A stretch of 64,000 bases of DNA from Avibacterium sp. 21-586 (GTDB taxonomy: Bacteria > Pseudomonadota > Gammaproteobacteria > Enterobacterales > Pasteurellaceae). Below, piece after piece: positions 1 through 10,479 of this stretch. How positions within the stretch are numbered: position 1 is the first letter of the stretch; every line of letters starts with the position of its first letter. A program made the translations under genes and the position numbers. The stretch lies in the NCBI RefSeq assembly GCF_026226775.1, contig NZ_JAKKOD010000001.1, positions 862,501 to 926,500 on the forward strand, given 5' to 3'. The notes under the pieces are model-generated. The model saw nothing but the letters and a program-made list of their open reading frames with translations. It was not told where the DNA came from and did no database searches.

Positions 1-234
1 ATTACGCCCACTTATCAAGGGCAAGGTTGTGGCAAGCAGTTATTGCAACAATTGATTAATGATTTATACCAGCAAGATTTGCTGACTTTATGGCTCGAAG
101 TGCGTCAATCTAATAAAATCGCGCAAAAACTTTATTTGCAATGTGGGTTCAATGAAGTAGATATTCGCAAAAATTACTATCCTACTCTAGATGGCGGAAG
201 AGAAAACGCCATTATTATGGCATACTATTTATAA
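1..234 (+). CDS. rimI: Ribosomal-protein-alanine N-acetyltransferase RimI, C-terminal part
   Basis: This is the C-terminal part of a GNAT-fold acetyltransferase; the start lies before the window. The frame is open from base 1 and reads a QGQGCGKQLL segment, the acetyl-CoA pyrophosphate-binding loop (Q/RxxGxG/A) of GNAT enzymes. It continues with LWLEVRQSN and a YLQCGF segment typical of RimI, which acetylates the N-terminal alanine of ribosomal protein S18 using acetyl-CoA. The tail, an IRKNYYP segment followed by the ENAIIM motif, also matches RimI. Only about 77 residues are visible, so another RimI-like acetyltransferase is possible. The next gene begins 12 bases downstream with its own ribosome binding site. 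Confidence 0.85.
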   Translation: MTPTYQGQGCGKQLLQQLINDLYQQDLLTLWLEVRQSNKIAQKLYLQCGFNEVDIRKNYYPTLDGGRENAIIMAYYL

Positions 235-246
235 GGACAACAAACA

Positions 247-1137
247 ATGCTAGAACGTTATCGTGGGGAAATTATTCTCTTATTTGTTACTATTTCTGCA
301 GCAATAGGCTGGTTTTTTTCAAAATATGCCATTGAAGCACTACCTTCCGTAGGATTTATCGGTTTGCGTTTTTTCCTTGCAGCGCTCGTTTTTCTCCCTT
401 TTTCTTATGGTCAATTACGCCGTTTGAGCTCCCAACAAGTAATTAATGCGCTACTAATTGGCTGTGTTTTTGCTATTTTTCTTGGCGTTTGGATTTTAGC
501 GATAACTAATAATACAAATTTCGGTGAGGGGGCATTTCTTACCAGTTTGTCAATGTTAATTGCGCCCTTACTCGCTTGGGTAGTATTCAAACAGAAGCCA
601 CAATCTAGTTTTTGGATCTGCTTGCCTATTGCTATTTTAGGGCTTTACTTTCTTGCATTAGGCAATAATCGTTTCGATCTTTCTTCAGACAACAGTCTGT
701 ATTTGCTCACATCATTACTGGCTGCCACTTATTTTATACTCAACCATCATTATGCTCGCCATATTCCGGTATTGCCACTCACTACGATTCAACTTGCTAT
801 GGTTGGTATTTTATGTGGTTTATATTCGATTTTTATGGAAACTTGGCCTGCTGATATTCCTAATGAAACATGGGGATGGTTAGCAGCTAGTGTGCTAATT
901 GCAACCAATTTCCGCTTTTTACTGCAAACACTCGGGCAGAAATACTCCAGCGTAAGCAATGCCGCATTAATTATGTTACTTGAGCCAGTCTGGACACTCT
1001 TTTTAAGTATGATAATTTTCCACGAACCACTCACAACCTATAAGGCATTAGGCTGTGGGTTAATTTTTATCGCTTTAATTTTCTACCGACTACCAAAAGA
1101 AAAAGTAAAACTATTTTTACGCAGAAAAAAACACTAA
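247..1137 (+). CDS. DMT-superfamily (EamA) transporter
   Basis: This 296-residue inner-membrane protein has about ten hydrophobic segments in two halves, the duplicated EamA layout of the drug/metabolite transporter superfamily. The second half carries the usual LEPVWTLFLSMIIFHEPLT segment at about residues 245-265. The protein ends in a basic tail (KEKVKLFLRRKKH) that probably faces the cytoplasm. The start is an ATG preceded by AAGGA eight to nine bases upstream. It follows rimI by 12 bases and may share its transcript. The substrate cannot be read from the sequence; family members export amino acids or other small metabolites. A USS core (1143-1151) lies just after the stop. Confidence 0.8.
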   Translation: MLERYRGEIILLFVTISAAIGWFFSKYAIEALPSVGFIGLRFFLAALVFLPFSYGQLRRLSSQQVINALLIGCVFAIFLGVWILAITNNTNFGEGAFLTSLSMLIAPLLAWVVFKQKPQSSFWICLPIAILGLYFLALGNNRFDLSSDNSLYLLTSLLAATYFILNHHYARHIPVLPLTTIQLAMVGILCGLYSIFMETWPADIPNETWGWLAASVLIATNFRFLLQTLGQKYSSVSNAALIMLLEPVWTLFLSMIIFHEPLTTYKALGCGLIFIALIFYRLPKEKVKLFLRRKKH

Positions 1138-1164
1138 AAATCACCGCACTTTTCTGAAGGATTG

Positions 1165-1602
1165 TTATAGCCAGCGTCTAACACGCTGGCAATATTGTTG
1201 ATATGACTTACCGAAAAGCCTTAATAATAGCTGTTCTTCTTGTTTAATTTGAAACTGGTTCATAATAAAAACAAACAAAAACAACCCCAAAATTGCCAGC
1301 CCATTTCCTAGCCATAAAAACCAGCTTAACAAAATCAACCATAAACTAAGATACATTGGATTACGGCTGAATGCGTAAATACCTTTTGTGATGAGATATG
1401 ACGTTTTCTCTACTGCCAGCGGGCTTATAGTCGTTTTAGCTTGATAAAATTGCCAAAGGCTGAAAATACTAATCAAACTCGCCAATAGAATAATCGTAAA
1501 AATAAAAAATATAGAAGTATGAAATCGTCCTAAAGGTGGAAGAAAATACATTCCTCCAGCACAAATTAAAAAAACAAAGGGGGGTGGCAGAATAATCTTC
1601 AT
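1165..1602 (-). CDS. Isoprenylcysteine carboxyl methyltransferase-like membrane protein
   Basis: This 145-residue polytopic membrane protein has four hydrophobic segments. Its centre reads TKGIYAFSRNPMYLSLWL, the G-x-Y-x-x-x-R-(N/H)-P-x-Y motif of the ICMT/PEMT-like integral membrane methyltransferases. A second family element near the C terminus includes EEQLLLRLFGKSYQQYCQRVRRW, where the Glu-Glu and F-G-xx-Y-xx-Y residues help bind S-adenosylmethionine. Bacterial members are mostly uncharacterised and the methyl acceptor is unknown. The gene lies 51 bases downstream of yfgM on the same strand, with a weak hairpin between them, so co-transcription is uncertain. Confidence 0.75.
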   Translation of the reverse strand: MKIILPPPFVFLICAGGMYFLPPLGRFHTSIFFIFTIILLASLISIFSLWQFYQAKTTISPLAVEKTSYLITKGIYAFSRNPMYLSLWLILLSWFLWLGNGLAILGLFLFVFIMNQFQIKQEEQLLLRLFGKSYQQYCQRVRRWL

Positions 1603-1620
1603 TTAATTCGTCCAATAAAA

Positions 1621-1648
1621 AAGACCTACATTATGCTGTAAGCCTTTA
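1621..1648 (-). terminator. Weak candidate terminator after yfgM
   Basis: AAGACCTACA (1621-1630) and TGTAAGCCTT (1637-1646) can pair with two mismatches around a six-base loop. On the minus strand the hairpin is followed by a run of T. The stem is imperfect, so this may only attenuate. Confidence 0.4.
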
Positions 1649-1653
1649 CATAT

Positions 1654-2265
1654 TTAAAGATTATTTAACCGTACTTGGATTAAATCCGTTTCCACTGGGC
1701 CGGCATTTTTTAGCCCTTGCTCAAAACTGGCTTTGGCGCTTTCTTTATCGCCTTTTGCTAGTTGAATATCGCCTTTTAATAAGAATGCTGCGCTGTTCCA
1801 CGCGTCCCCTTTAATTTGATCAAGAGAAGCTAACGCATTATCAAATTGCTGCTGTTGGAACTGCACGGCAGCCAAGCGTAACGCACTTACCGAACGCAAG
1901 ATGTCATCATCTGCATTGGCTAACGCTTGTTTTAATAAATTTTCCGCTTGCACGAAATCTTGTTTTTGCACAGAAATACTGGCGGCATCTAATAAAGCAA
2001 ACACAGCATAAGCAGTTTTATCATTGCTTTGTGCGAATTGCTCTACACTCCCCACGTTCGCTTTATCCGCCTGAAATTGGCTAACAAGTTGCTCATACTG
2101 CGCTGAACGTTGCTGATTTTGCGCAATTTGATGAGATTGCCAATAGCGCCAACCAAAAACGCCTGCAAGAGTCAGTACAAAAATTGCTACAACCAATTTG
2201 CCATTTTCTTTCCACCAAGTTTTCAGTTCATTCAGTTCTTGTTCTTCTTCAATACTATAAGCCAT
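1654..2265 (-). CDS. yfgM: YfgM-type ancillary SecYEG translocon subunit
   Basis: This 203-residue membrane-anchored periplasmic TPR protein has a charged N terminus (EEEQELNELKTWWKENGK), one transmembrane helix at about residues 23-43 and a C-terminal TPR-like domain. That is the layout of YfgM, which associates with SecYEG and PpiD and contributes to periplasmic chaperone activity in E. coli. It lies nine bases after hisS, the order seen in E. coli (ispG-hisS-yfgM). The bamB gene that usually follows is absent; a methyltransferase-like gene comes next. PpiD, the known partner, is encoded at 35.7-37.5 kb of this window. Confidence 0.9.
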   Translation of the reverse strand: MAYSIEEEQELNELKTWWKENGKLVVAIFVLTLAGVFGWRYWQSHQIAQNQQRSAQYEQLVSQFQADKANVGSVEQFAQSNDKTAYAVFALLDAASISVQKQDFVQAENLLKQALANADDDILRSVSALRLAAVQFQQQQFDNALASLDQIKGDAWNSAAFLLKGDIQLAKGDKESAKASFEQGLKNAGPVETDLIQVRLNNL

Positions 2266-2274
2266 AATGTTTCC

Positions 2275-3546
2275 TTATTTAAATGCTGTCTCTAAAAAAT
2301 CTACCACATCAGCTTGCGCCAAAACTTGCTGTTCGCCGCCAAGCAAATCTTTTACCACCACTTGCTGATTTTGCGCTTCACTTTCTCCAATCACAAGAGC
2401 AAATTTTGCCCCCACTTTATCTGCGCGCTTAAACTGTTTCTTAAAATTTCCGCCGCTACAATGTGTCATTGTGCGTAAGTGCGGTAAGTTTGTGCGAAGT
2501 TTTTCGGCTAATTGGAAAGCAGGCAAGGTTGTGCCTTCTCCCGTATGAACCACATAAATATCCACTGCTCTTGATGGGGCAATATGCTGATTTACTTCCT
2601 GCACTAATAAGACTAAACGCTCTAAGCCCATTGCAAAGCCAACACCTGTGGTGGCGTGTCCACCAAGCTGTTCAACCAAGCCATCATAACGGCCACCACC
2701 GCACACTGTGCCTTGTGCGCCGAGGGCGCTGGTTACCCATTCAAACACAGTTTTGTTGTAATAATCCAAACCACGCACTAATTTTGGATTCACTTCATAA
2801 GCAATCCCCATTTCATCAAGCAAGGTACAAAGCTGGGCAAAATGCGCACGACTTTCTTCATCTAAATAATCTAATAACTTAGGCGCACCGTTAAGCACGT
2901 CTTGTAACGCTTGATTTTTGCTATCCAAAATACGCAACGGATTTTTTTCTAACCGCTCTTTTTCTTCATCGCTTAATAAATCAATATGTTGCTGTAGAAA
3001 TTCAACCAAAGCAGAACGATAATTTTTGCGCGCTTCTAAGGAACCAATAGAATTAAGCTGTAAGCTGACGTGCTGATCGATACCTAATTCTTTCCATAAA
3101 CGTGCGGTAAGCAAAATTAATTCGGCATCAATGTCAGGATTCGCAATGCCAAATACTTCTACCCCAGCTTGATGGAACTGGCGATAGCGCCCTTTTTGCG
3201 GGCGTTCGTGGCGAAACATTGGCCCCATATACCATAAACGCTGTTCGTTATTATAAATCCAGCCGTGTTCAATGGCAGCACGTACGCAACCTGCTGTTCC
3301 TTCAGGACGAAGGGTAAGCTGCTCATCATTATCCCAAAAGGTGTACATTTCTTTTGAAACTACATCGGTGACTTCACCAATAGCGCGCGCAAAAAGCGGG
3401 GTGCTTTCTACAATCGGCATACGCACTTCAGAATAACCATAACTTTGCAGAACGTTACGCACGTTGTTTTCCACCCATTGCCACAAGGGTGTTTCGATTG
3501 GCGAGCAATCATTCATTCCACGAATTGCTTGAATTGTTTTTGCCAC
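2275..3546 (-). CDS. hisS: Histidyl-tRNA synthetase
   Basis: HisS charges tRNA-His with histidine in the cytoplasm. The 423-residue class II synthetase starts [13 protein letters not shown]. Visible motifs include [11 protein letters not shown] (motif 2 region, about residue 85), the histidine-specific loop [15 protein letters not shown] (about residue 260) and GGRYDGL (about 288), followed by the C-terminal anticodon-binding domain. A longer in-frame reading from 3600 would overlap ispG and add 18 residues without homology. I chose the GTG at 3546 because AAGGAAA sits at the right distance and the length then matches the family (424 in E. coli). It lies between ispG and yfgM with about ten bases on either side. 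Confidence 0.97.
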   Translation of the reverse strand: MAKTIQAIRGMNDCSPIETPLWQWVENNVRNVLQSYGYSEVRMPIVESTPLFARAIGEVTDVVSKEMYTFWDNDEQLTLRPEGTAGCVRAAIEHGWIYNNEQRLWYMGPMFRHERPQKGRYRQFHQAGVEVFGIANPDIDAELILLTARLWKELGIDQHVSLQLNSIGSLEARKNYRSALVEFLQQHIDLLSDEEKERLEKNPLRILDSKNQALQDVLNGAPKLLDYLDEESRAHFAQLCTLLDEMGIAYEVNPKLVRGLDYYNKTVFEWVTSALGAQGTVCGGGRYDGLVEQLGGHATTGVGFAMGLERLVLLVQEVNQHIAPSRAVDIYVVHTGEGTTLPAFQLAEKLRTNLPHLRTMTHCSGGNFKKQFKRADKVGAKFALVIGESEAQNQQVVVKDLLGGEQQVLAQADVVDFLETAFK

Positions 3547-3556
3547 GATATTTTCC

Positions 3557-4663
3557 TTAAATAATTCGATTTTTTGGATCTTGCTGTGCAACTTTTGCAC
3601 GGATCTTCGCTTCTAATTGGTTAATTAAATCTTCATTATCGAAACGTTCTTTTTGGCGTTCACCATCAACATAATAACCGCTTTTTTTATTGCCTCCAGT
3701 TACTCCTAGGTCAGATACGAGCGCCTCACCCGGCCCATTCACCACGCAACCGATAATCGACACATCCATTGGTGTGATGATGTCTTCAAGACGTTGCTCA
3801 AGAGCATTTACTGTACCGATCACGTCAAATTCTTGCCGAGAACACGTTGGGCAAGCAATAAAATTAATCCCACGCGAACGAATGCGCAAGGATTTCAAAA
3901 TATCAAACCCCACTTTAATTTCTTCTACGGGATCAGCTGCTAAAGAAACGCGCAAGGTATCGCCAATGCCCTCAGCGAGTAACATACCCAAACCTACTGC
4001 ACTTTTCACTGCACCCGCACGTGCACCACCTGCTTCAGTAATGCCTAAATGCAAGGGTTGTTTAATCGCCTTAGCGAGTAAACGATAACTCTCTACCGCA
4101 AGGAAAACATCAGACGCCTTCACGCTCACTTTAAATTGATCGAAATTAAGACGATCAAGGATCTCAACGTGGCGTAAGGCGCTTTCAAGTAGGGCTTCAG
4201 GCGTAGGTTCGCCAAATTTTTCTTGGATATCACGTTCCAATGATCCCGCATTGACACCAATACGGATTGGAATATTTTTATCCTTCGCACAATCTACCAC
4301 GGCACGAATACGATCTTCACGCCCAATATTACCAGGGTTAATACGCAAACAATCCACCCCATATTCCGCCACTTTCAAGGCGATTCGATAATCAAAATGG
4401 ATATCTGCCACCAATGGTACATTCACTTGTTGTTTGATCAATTTAAATGCTTCTGCCGCATCCATTGTTGGCACAGAAACGCGCACAATGTCTGCTCCAA
4501 CACGTTCAAGCGCTTTAATTTGTGCTACTGTGGCTTCTACGTCCGTTGTGCGTGTGTTAGTCATAGACTGTACGGCAATCGGTGCATCACCACCTATTGG
4601 TACGTTGCCTACGTAAATTTTTGTCGATTCACGACGTTTAATATTAGGTTTAAATGAAGACAT
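3557..4663 (-). CDS. ispG: 4-hydroxy-3-methylbut-2-en-1-yl diphosphate synthase IspG
   Basis: IspG (GcpE) is the 4Fe-4S enzyme that converts methylerythritol cyclodiphosphate into HMBPP, the penultimate step of the MEP isoprenoid pathway. The 368-residue protein begins with an N-terminal TIM barrel ([26 protein letters not shown]). The C-terminal iron-sulfur domain has its ligands in [10 protein letters not shown] (about residue 270) and [10 protein letters not shown] (about residue 305). Length is close to E. coli IspG (372). The operon continues into hisS ten bases downstream and follows rodZ by 14 bases. Dxr and UppS of the same pathway are also in this window. Confidence 0.97.
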   Translation of the reverse strand: MSSFKPNIKRRESTKIYVGNVPIGGDAPIAVQSMTNTRTTDVEATVAQIKALERVGADIVRVSVPTMDAAEAFKLIKQQVNVPLVADIHFDYRIALKVAEYGVDCLRINPGNIGREDRIRAVVDCAKDKNIPIRIGVNAGSLERDIQEKFGEPTPEALLESALRHVEILDRLNFDQFKVSVKASDVFLAVESYRLLAKAIKQPLHLGITEAGGARAGAVKSAVGLGMLLAEGIGDTLRVSLAADPVEEIKVGFDILKSLRIRSRGINFIACPTCSRQEFDVIGTVNALEQRLEDIITPMDVSIIGCVVNGPGEALVSDLGVTGGNKKSGYYVDGERQKERFDNEDLINQLEAKIRAKVAQQDPKNRII

Positions 4664-4677
4664 TGTAATCTCTTTGC

Positions 4678-5718
4678 CTATTGCAATTTGAATTTAGCGA
4701 CACGACCATCAACTTTAAGCGGATAAGCCTCACCTTTATAAGTAATTTTTACATTGCTTGGTGCACCAATGGTTAAATCATAAGCGGTATCCTGATTAAA
4801 ATTCAGCACTTCACCTTGTTTGTAAAGTTTTTCTGCTAATACTTTGCGATTGGCATCGCGTACACGAATCCAACAACTAGTCCCCGTTACCTCAATACGT
4901 AACACATCATCGATTACAGGGGACGATACGGCAGAATTTTCTACCGCACTTGAGTTTTCATCCAAATTAATCTTATTAATTTCTGATTGTAATACTTGCA
5001 TTGAAGTTTCAACTTTTTCTGCTTGATGAGCAACATTTTCGACATTAACTAGCTCAACAGTTGCTGGTTTTGACTCAGCACTTTCTACGTTAGCTTTTGG
5101 ACTTGTTTCATTTTCTTCCACTGATATTGCAACCGGCTTATCCGTAGCAGATTGAGAAAGTGCGGTAGAATTTTGCTCTGTTTTTTCTGCTTCGATCGCT
5201 TTAGGTGTAACCGCCATCACGTTTTCTTTTGACGTCGTGGCATTTTCTTGCTGTGTTTCCACGTAGTTTTGCACTAAATCATCACGTTCTGCATTAGATT
5301 TTTGATAGTTTTCCCACCACCAAAGTGCCGTTACAGCCAATAAAGCGATAACCACAACCGTTGATACCCAGCCGATCCAACGATTATGAGAATTTTCTTC
5401 ATTTAAAGATTTTGGTGGTTTTACTGCTTTAGATAAATCGTTTTTGGTCGTTTCCTCCAATGAATGAATGACTGTACTCCAATCACTTTCAGGCAAACGT
5501 AAAAATTTTGCATAGTTACGAATATAACCCTTAATAAAAGTTGCTGGAATGGAATCATGCGTAAACTCATCATTCTCTAAAAGCTGTAAAATGGAAGGAC
5601 GTAAATTAAGTTGCTTAGAAACATCATCTAAAGAAAGATTTAGCGCCTCTCTTGTTTGTCGGAATTTTTCCCCTAAGGTGCTTGCGGTTATCTCTGGTTG
5701 TTGGATTGAAGTTTCCAT
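4678..5718 (-). CDS. rodZ: Cytoskeleton protein RodZ
   Basis: RodZ links the MreB cytoskeleton to the elongasome and helps set rod shape. The 346-residue protein has an N-terminal Xre-type helix-turn-helix (about residues 15-75, with [21 protein letters not shown] and [10 protein letters not shown]) and a basic stretch. One transmembrane helix follows at about residues 114-136. A long Ser/Glu/Thr/Ala-rich periplasmic linker leads to a C-terminal DUF4115 beta domain ([19 protein letters not shown]). The linker carries two USS cores (near 4946 and 5158), showing uptake sequences tolerated in a low-constraint region. It sits between pilW and ispG as in E. coli. Confidence 0.93.
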   Translation of the reverse strand: METSIQQPEITASTLGEKFRQTREALNLSLDDVSKQLNLRPSILQLLENDEFTHDSIPATFIKGYIRNYAKFLRLPESDWSTVIHSLEETTKNDLSKAVKPPKSLNEENSHNRWIGWVSTVVVIALLAVTALWWWENYQKSNAERDDLVQNYVETQQENATTSKENVMAVTPKAIEAEKTEQNSTALSQSATDKPVAISVEENETSPKANVESAESKPATVELVNVENVAHQAEKVETSMQVLQSEINKINLDENSSAVENSAVSSPVIDDVLRIEVTGTSCWIRVRDANRKVLAEKLYKQGEVLNFNQDTAYDLTIGAPSNVKITYKGEAYPLKVDGRVAKFKLQ

Positions 5719-5832
5719 AAAGGTTCTCTTTGTTATCAGTAAAATAAATAGAATTTAAAAGCTAAAGTTTAAAGTTGTAATATATGTTTTGCAACCATTA
5801 TCAAGGAATTTCATTGGATAAATGATAAAAAT

Positions 5833-6378
5833 CTATTGGATTTGTTTTGGTAATACTTGAGCTCGCTGGGGATCTAATTTTTCAACTAATGAACGATACT
5901 GTTGATAAAGCGCACTGTTTTTTTCTGCTAAAGCACAAAGAGCAAAATTTTCGTAGGTATCCGTTTGTTGATAATAATTAGGTGAATTTAAGGCTTGTTG
6001 AAATTGTTGATAGGCTTGCGCAAAACGCCCTTGCTTGCATAGAAATACAGCATAATTATTCAACACATCACCTTGTTTACCATCTAATTTTAACGCACTT
6101 AAATAAGCATTTTCCGCACGCTCATTATCACCTTGTAATTGATAAAAATAAGCCAACGCTGAATGCACTAGATAATAATTAGGGGCATAAGCCAAGGCTT
6201 TATCCAAATTTTGTTTAGCTAAGGTAAGTTCTCGCTGCTCTAAATAAGCAATACCAAGCTCCACTCTGGCTTTCGCGGCTTGTTGCTTGTCAAACTCTTC
6301 TTTGCTTGGTGGTGGAGAAACGCAAGCACAAAGCAAGAGAGAAAAAAATACAACCAGATAATATTGACGCATTTTCAC
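5833..6378 (-). CDS. pilW: Type IV pilus biogenesis/stability lipoprotein PilW (PilF)
   Basis: This is a 181-residue outer-membrane lipoprotein with TPR repeats, the pilotin family needed for assembly of the PilQ secretin. A short hydrophobic signal ends in a lipobox (LLCAC) at about residue 20, and helical TPR units follow (for example ARVELGIAYLEQRELTLAKQNLDKAL). Type IV pilus machinery powers DNA uptake in Pasteurellaceae, which fits the many uptake sequences here. I kept the GTG at 6378, eight bases after GGAG; an ATG two codons inside (6372) is the alternative. It lies between rlmN and rodZ, 64 and 114 bases away. Confidence 0.85.
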   Translation of the reverse strand: MKMRQYYLVVFFSLLLCACVSPPPSKEEFDKQQAAKARVELGIAYLEQRELTLAKQNLDKALAYAPNYYLVHSALAYFYQLQGDNERAENAYLSALKLDGKQGDVLNNYAVFLCKQGRFAQAYQQFQQALNSPNYYQQTDTYENFALCALAEKNSALYQQYRSLVEKLDPQRAQVLPKQIQ

Positions 6379-6442
6379 TTTTCTCTCTCCTTTTTGTTAG
6401 TTATTTTCTGTTGATATTTGTATTTATTGCATTTTTTACTGA

Positions 6443-7609
6443 TTACACTTGCACTGCATTAATTGGGCTGCCAAAACGCTTTTTCTGTGCGGTGCGTTTC
6501 GTGCGGTCAATCACATCACCAGCTAGCTGTCCACAGGCTGCATCAATATCATCACCACGGGTTTTACGCACGATCACCGTGAAGCCATATTCCATCAGCG
6601 TTTTCTGGAAGCGATCAATGCGCGTATTAGAACTTTTCGCATAAGGTGCTTCAGGGAACGGATTCCAAGGAATTAGGTTTATCTTACAAGGCGTATTTTT
6701 CAACACTTCCGCTAACTGATGTGCGTGTTCTACGCTGTCATTAACGTGATCTAACATAACATATTCAATCGTCACTTTGCCATGATTAGCGTTAGACACT
6801 GATAAATAGCGATTAACGGAATCAATCAAGGTTTTGATATTATATTTTTTATTGAGCGGCACAATTTCATCACGCAACTCATCATTTGGCGCATGTAAAG
6901 AAATAGCCAATGCCACATCAATCATTTCGCTCAATTTATCCAAGGCAGGCACCACCCCCGAAGTGGAAAGGGTTACACGGCGTTTCGATAGACCATAAGC
7001 AAAATCATCAAGCATAATTTCCATTGCAGGCACTACATTTGCCACATTGAGCAAAGGCTCGCCCATTCCCATCATCACGACATTAGTGATGGGGCGCACG
7101 CCTGTTACACCAAAATTACCAATGATTTTTGATGCACGCCACACTTGGCCGATAATTTCAGACACGGTTAAATTGCGGTTAAAACCTTGTTGGGCAGTAG
7201 AACAAAAAGTACAAGCCAACGCACAGCCCACTTGGGAAGACACACAAAGGGTCGCACGATCGGCTTCAGGAATATACACAGTTTCAACCTGCTGATCGCC
7301 CACTTGCATTGCCCATTTGATCGTACCATCTGCAGAACGCTGCTCCACAGCCACTTCTGGCGCTTTAATTTCCGCTACGGCTTTTAATTTTTCGCGTAAC
7401 TTCTTGTTAATATTGGTCATATTATCAAAATTGTCTTCACCAAAATGGTAAATCCATTTGACTAATTGATCCGCACGAAACGGTTTTTCCCCTAACTCTT
7501 GAAAAAATTCACGCATTTGCTGGCGTGTTAAATTCATTAAATTTACTTTTTTCTTAGGTTCTGTAGAAGGCTGACATCCTTCTTGTTGAATTGTATTTTG
7601 TTCTAACAT
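6443..7609 (-). CDS. rlmN: Dual-specificity rRNA/tRNA adenine-C2 methyltransferase RlmN
   Basis: RlmN is a radical-SAM enzyme that methylates C2 of A2503 in 23S rRNA and A37 of some tRNAs, improving decoding fidelity. The 388-residue protein holds the CxxxCxxC cluster motif in [18 protein letters not shown] (about residues 129-136) and the SAM-binding segment [12 protein letters not shown]. The methyl-carrying cysteine lies in [14 protein letters not shown] near the C terminus. About 20 extra N-terminal residues ([20 protein letters not shown]) precede the conserved part beginning at [11 protein letters not shown]. It is the first gene of the run to yfgM. Confidence 0.96.
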   Translation of the reverse strand: MLEQNTIQQEGCQPSTEPKKKVNLMNLTRQQMREFFQELGEKPFRADQLVKWIYHFGEDNFDNMTNINKKLREKLKAVAEIKAPEVAVEQRSADGTIKWAMQVGDQQVETVYIPEADRATLCVSSQVGCALACTFCSTAQQGFNRNLTVSEIIGQVWRASKIIGNFGVTGVRPITNVVMMGMGEPLLNVANVVPAMEIMLDDFAYGLSKRRVTLSTSGVVPALDKLSEMIDVALAISLHAPNDELRDEIVPLNKKYNIKTLIDSVNRYLSVSNANHGKVTIEYVMLDHVNDSVEHAHQLAEVLKNTPCKINLIPWNPFPEAPYAKSSNTRIDRFQKTLMEYGFTVIVRKTRGDDIDAACGQLAGDVIDRTKRTAQKKRFGSPINAVQV

Positions 7610-7794
7610 AAAGCCTCGTTATTACACATTACGGCATGGATATAGCTAAACTGTTTCCTTTTTCAGCATAGTTACAAGCTATAAATTAAAAAATTTCTAC
7701 CGCTAAAAAATGAGTTGCGATTGTACAGAGTTATGTTTGATTAATCTAGCTATTTCAGACTAACTTGAATGGTATTTTGCCCAAAAGAAAAATA

Positions 7795-7852
7795 AAAGAA
7801 AAAACCACCGCTCTTTTTTTACGATCAAGATCGCAAAATCCAACGATGGTTT
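7795..7852 (-). terminator. Terminator after the NCS2 permease
   Basis: AAACCACCG (7802-7810) pairs with CGATGGTTT (7844-7852) over nine positions including one G-T pair. The loop contains a second perfect hairpin, CGATC-AA-GATCG (7822-7833). On the minus strand the outer stem runs into T-rich sequence. The stretch from 7610 to 7880 holds no gene. Confidence 0.6.
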
Positions 7853-7880
7853 ATGTCATTTGAGCTAAAATGAAAAATAA

Positions 7881-9194
7881 TTAGATATTCCAGCCACAAA
7901 GGTAGAAAGCCAATAAAGCCGCAGCGATTAACACCGTGCCGATATTGAGTTTTTTCACTTCACCGCTGATGACTCGCCCGATGACAAGGGTGGCGAAGCC
8001 AAGCATAATGCCAGTGACGATATTTGCAGTAAGAACGATGAATACCGCGCAAACTAAGCCGCTCATTGCGCCGATGAAATCAGAAAAATCTAATTTGTTT
8101 ACGTTGCTAAGCATTAATAAGCCCACATACATTAACGCTGGTGCGGTAGCATAGCTAGGCACAAGGCTCGCGAGCGGTTGGAAAAAGAGCATTAATAGGA
8201 ATAGCACGCCCACGACAATGGCTGTGATCCCTGTTTTTCCACCAGCGGCTGTACCTGCGGCAGATTCAATATATACCGCAGCCGGAGCTGTACCAAATAA
8301 GCCCGAGAATAAGCTACTTACTGAGTCGGAAGTTAAGGCTTTGCCGCCGTTGATGATTTGTCCGTCTTTATCCAATAAATTGGCTTGCCCTGCTACAGCG
8401 CGGATTGTCCCTGTAGCATCAAATACCGCCGTCATTACTAAGGCGAACACCACAGGCAAGATGGCAGGTTGTAATGCGCCCATTAAATCAAGTTCAAGGA
8501 ATAACGATTGTTCACCAAAAGTTGGCATTTTGAATAATTCACCGCTGAATTTAACATTAGGATCAACCGCCAAACCGATAAGCGTGATCGCAATGATCAC
8601 CCATAAAATACCGCCTTTGATTTGCAATCTTTCTAAGCCGATGATTGCCGCTAATCCTGCAAGAGAAATTAACACAGGGAATGCGGTGAAATCGCCAAGT
8701 TTCACCGGCAAACCAGCTTGGTTGCTCACTACAATGCCCACGCCATTGGCTGCGATTAATAATAAAAACAAACCAATCCCGATGCCTGCTCCCTGTGCAA
8801 TACTGGCTGGCAAGTTGCGTAAAATCCACGCACGAATACCTGTTGCAGAAATTAAGGTGAACACGATCCCCATAAAGAATACCGCACCCAGTGCGACAGG
8901 AACGCTCACGCCTTGCCCTAATACAAGGCTAAATGCAGTAAACGCAGTCAATGAAATAGCACAACCAATGGCCATTGGCGCGTTTGCCCATAAGCCAATA
9001 AGAATAGAACCTAAGCCTGATACCAAACAGGTGGCGATAAACACGCTTTCAGGGGGAAAGCCTGCGGCACTCAGCATATTTGGCACTACAATCACGGAAT
9101 ACACCATTGCCAAGAAGGTGGTTAAACCTGCGATAATTTCTTGACGTACCGTTGAACCACGCTTGGTGATCTTAAAAAGTTTTTCTGCGAACAT
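7881..9194 (-). CDS. NCS2-family purine (adenine/guanine/hypoxanthine) permease
   Basis: This 437-residue polytopic inner-membrane protein belongs to the AzgA-like branch of the NCS2 family of proton-coupled nucleobase transporters. The N terminus has the family's [32 protein letters not shown], with family signatures at [19 protein letters not shown] and [19 protein letters not shown], and an [16 protein letters not shown] loop that lines the substrate site. E. coli relatives are PurP and YicO (adenine) and GhxP/GhxQ (guanine/hypoxanthine). Which base is carried cannot be decided here. It is divergent from galE, with 198 bases between. A long reading frame on the opposite strand (8218-9144) is an antisense shadow. 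Confidence 0.88.
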   Translation of the reverse strand: MFAEKLFKITKRGSTVRQEIIAGLTTFLAMVYSVIVVPNMLSAAGFPPESVFIATCLVSGLGSILIGLWANAPMAIGCAISLTAFTAFSLVLGQGVSVPVALGAVFFMGIVFTLISATGIRAWILRNLPASIAQGAGIGIGLFLLLIAANGVGIVVSNQAGLPVKLGDFTAFPVLISLAGLAAIIGLERLQIKGGILWVIIAITLIGLAVDPNVKFSGELFKMPTFGEQSLFLELDLMGALQPAILPVVFALVMTAVFDATGTIRAVAGQANLLDKDGQIINGGKALTSDSVSSLFSGLFGTAPAAVYIESAAGTAAGGKTGITAIVVGVLFLLMLFFQPLASLVPSYATAPALMYVGLLMLSNVNKLDFSDFIGAMSGLVCAVFIVLTANIVTGIMLGFATLVIGRVISGEVKKLNIGTVLIAAALLAFYLCGWNI

Positions 9195-9317
9195 AAATTT
9201 CCTTTCGTTAATAAAGTTAAAGTAAAATCTTGTTGAAAAAATGGCGCTATTTTACAGAAAAGAAAAGAATAGTAAACGTTTGCTTAATAGAAAGTGCGGT
9301 GATTTTTACGGAAATTT

Positions 9318-9346
9318 TTGGGCTTGTTTTATAAATCGTTTATAAT
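9318..9346 (+). promoter_or_regulatory. Sigma-70 promoter for galE
   Basis: TTGGGC (9318-9323) and a perfect TATAAT (9341-9346) are separated by 17 bases. Transcription would start near 9353, about 40 bases before the galE ATG. This also argues against translation from the in-frame TTG at 9318. Confidence 0.65.
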
Positions 9347-9392
9347 AACGCGCAATAATCGTAATAAGGCAAATAATCTAAGCGAGGAAAAA

Positions 9393-10409
9393 ATGGCTAT
9401 CTTAGTAACTGGCGGTGCAGGCTACATTGGCTCTCATACCGTTGTGGAATTATTGAATACTGGCAAAGACGTGGTGGTGCTGGATAATTTATCCAACTCT
9501 TCTGCCAAATCATTACAACGTGTAGAAGAAATCACGGGAAAAGCGGTGAAATTCTACCAAGGCGATGTGTTAGATCGTGCAATGCTGCAGAAAATCTTTG
9601 CAGAAAACCAAATTGATTCCGTAATCCACTTTGCAGGTTTGAAAGCTGTGGGCGAAAGTGTGCGTAAGCCGATCGAATATTATATGAACAATGTAACGGG
9701 TTCATTAGTGTTAGTTGATGAAATGCGCAAGGCTGGCGTGTGGAATTTAGTGTTTAGCTCATCGGCAACTGTCTATGGCGATCCTGAAATTGTGCCAATC
9801 ACTGAACAATGCAAAGTGGGTGGCACAACCAATCCTTACGGCACATCGAAATTAATGGTAGAACAAATTTTAACAGACGTTGCCAAAGCAGAAGATAAAT
9901 TTAGCTTTACGATTTTGCGTTATTTCAACCCAGTGGGCGCGCACCACAGCGGCTTGATCGGTGAGGATCCAGCGGGTATTCCAAATAATTTATTGCCTTA
10001 TATTAGCCAAGTGGCTATCGGCAAATTACCGCAACTTTCCGTCTTTGGAAGTGATTATGACACCCACGATGGTACAGGCGTGCGCGATTATATCCACGTT
10101 GTGGATCTGGCTATTGGGCATTTAAAAGCCTTAGATCGTCATCAAAACGATGCAGGATTGCATATTTATAACCTTGGTACAGGCACAGGTTATTCCGTAT
10201 TGGATATGGTGAAAGCTTTTGAGCAAGCCAACGATATTCAAATTCCGTATCAATTAGTGGCGCGCCGTCCAGGAGATATTGCAACGTGCTATTCCGATCC
10301 TTCTCTTGCCGCTAAAGAATTAGGTTGGAAAGCGGAGCGCGGTTTAACGGAAATGATGCAAGATACGTGGAATTGGCAGAAAAAGAACCCACAAGGGTAT
10401 CGTGATTAA
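9393..10409 (+). CDS. galE: UDP-glucose 4-epimerase
   Basis: GalE interconverts UDP-glucose and UDP-galactose, supplying galactose for lipooligosaccharide and allowing galactose use. The 338-residue protein matches E. coli in length. The Rossmann NAD-binding motif [11 protein letters not shown] is at residues 5-15. The catalytic pair is a serine in FSSSATVYG and the YxxxK tyrosine and lysine in [12 protein letters not shown]. The substrate-binding [16 protein letters not shown] and [11 protein letters not shown] segments are present. The ATG at 9393 has GAGGAAA just upstream; a 25-codon upstream extension was rejected. ampG follows on the same strand after a hairpin. Confidence 0.97.
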   Translation: MAILVTGGAGYIGSHTVVELLNTGKDVVVLDNLSNSSAKSLQRVEEITGKAVKFYQGDVLDRAMLQKIFAENQIDSVIHFAGLKAVGESVRKPIEYYMNNVTGSLVLVDEMRKAGVWNLVFSSSATVYGDPEIVPITEQCKVGGTTNPYGTSKLMVEQILTDVAKAEDKFSFTILRYFNPVGAHHSGLIGEDPAGIPNNLLPYISQVAIGKLPQLSVFGSDYDTHDGTGVRDYIHVVDLAIGHLKALDRHQNDAGLHIYNLGTGTGYSVLDMVKAFEQANDIQIPYQLVARRPGDIATCYSDPSLAAKELGWKAERGLTEMMQDTWNWQKKNPQGYRD

Positions 10410-10420
10410 TCTTTAATACC

Positions 10421-10456
10421 ATTGTGCTGTAAGGAAACTTGCAGCACAATTTGTTT
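10421..10456 (+). terminator. Hairpin after galE
   Basis: ATTGTGCTG (10421-10429) and CAGCACAAT (10442-10450) form a perfect nine-base stem, followed by TTGTTT. This is a likely, possibly leaky, intrinsic terminator between galE and ampG. Confidence 0.6.
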
Positions 10457-10479
10457 AAAACACACCGCACTTTATAGCA

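Noticed and set aside
4397-4657. 86-codon frame opposite ispG
   Set aside because: Antisense shadow of a conserved enzyme with no independent support.
8218-9144. 308-codon open frame opposite the NCS2 permease
   Set aside because: It is fully antisense to a well-supported permease, is rich in Pro/Ala/Thr/Lys as expected from reading a hydrophobic gene backwards, and has no ribosome binding site.
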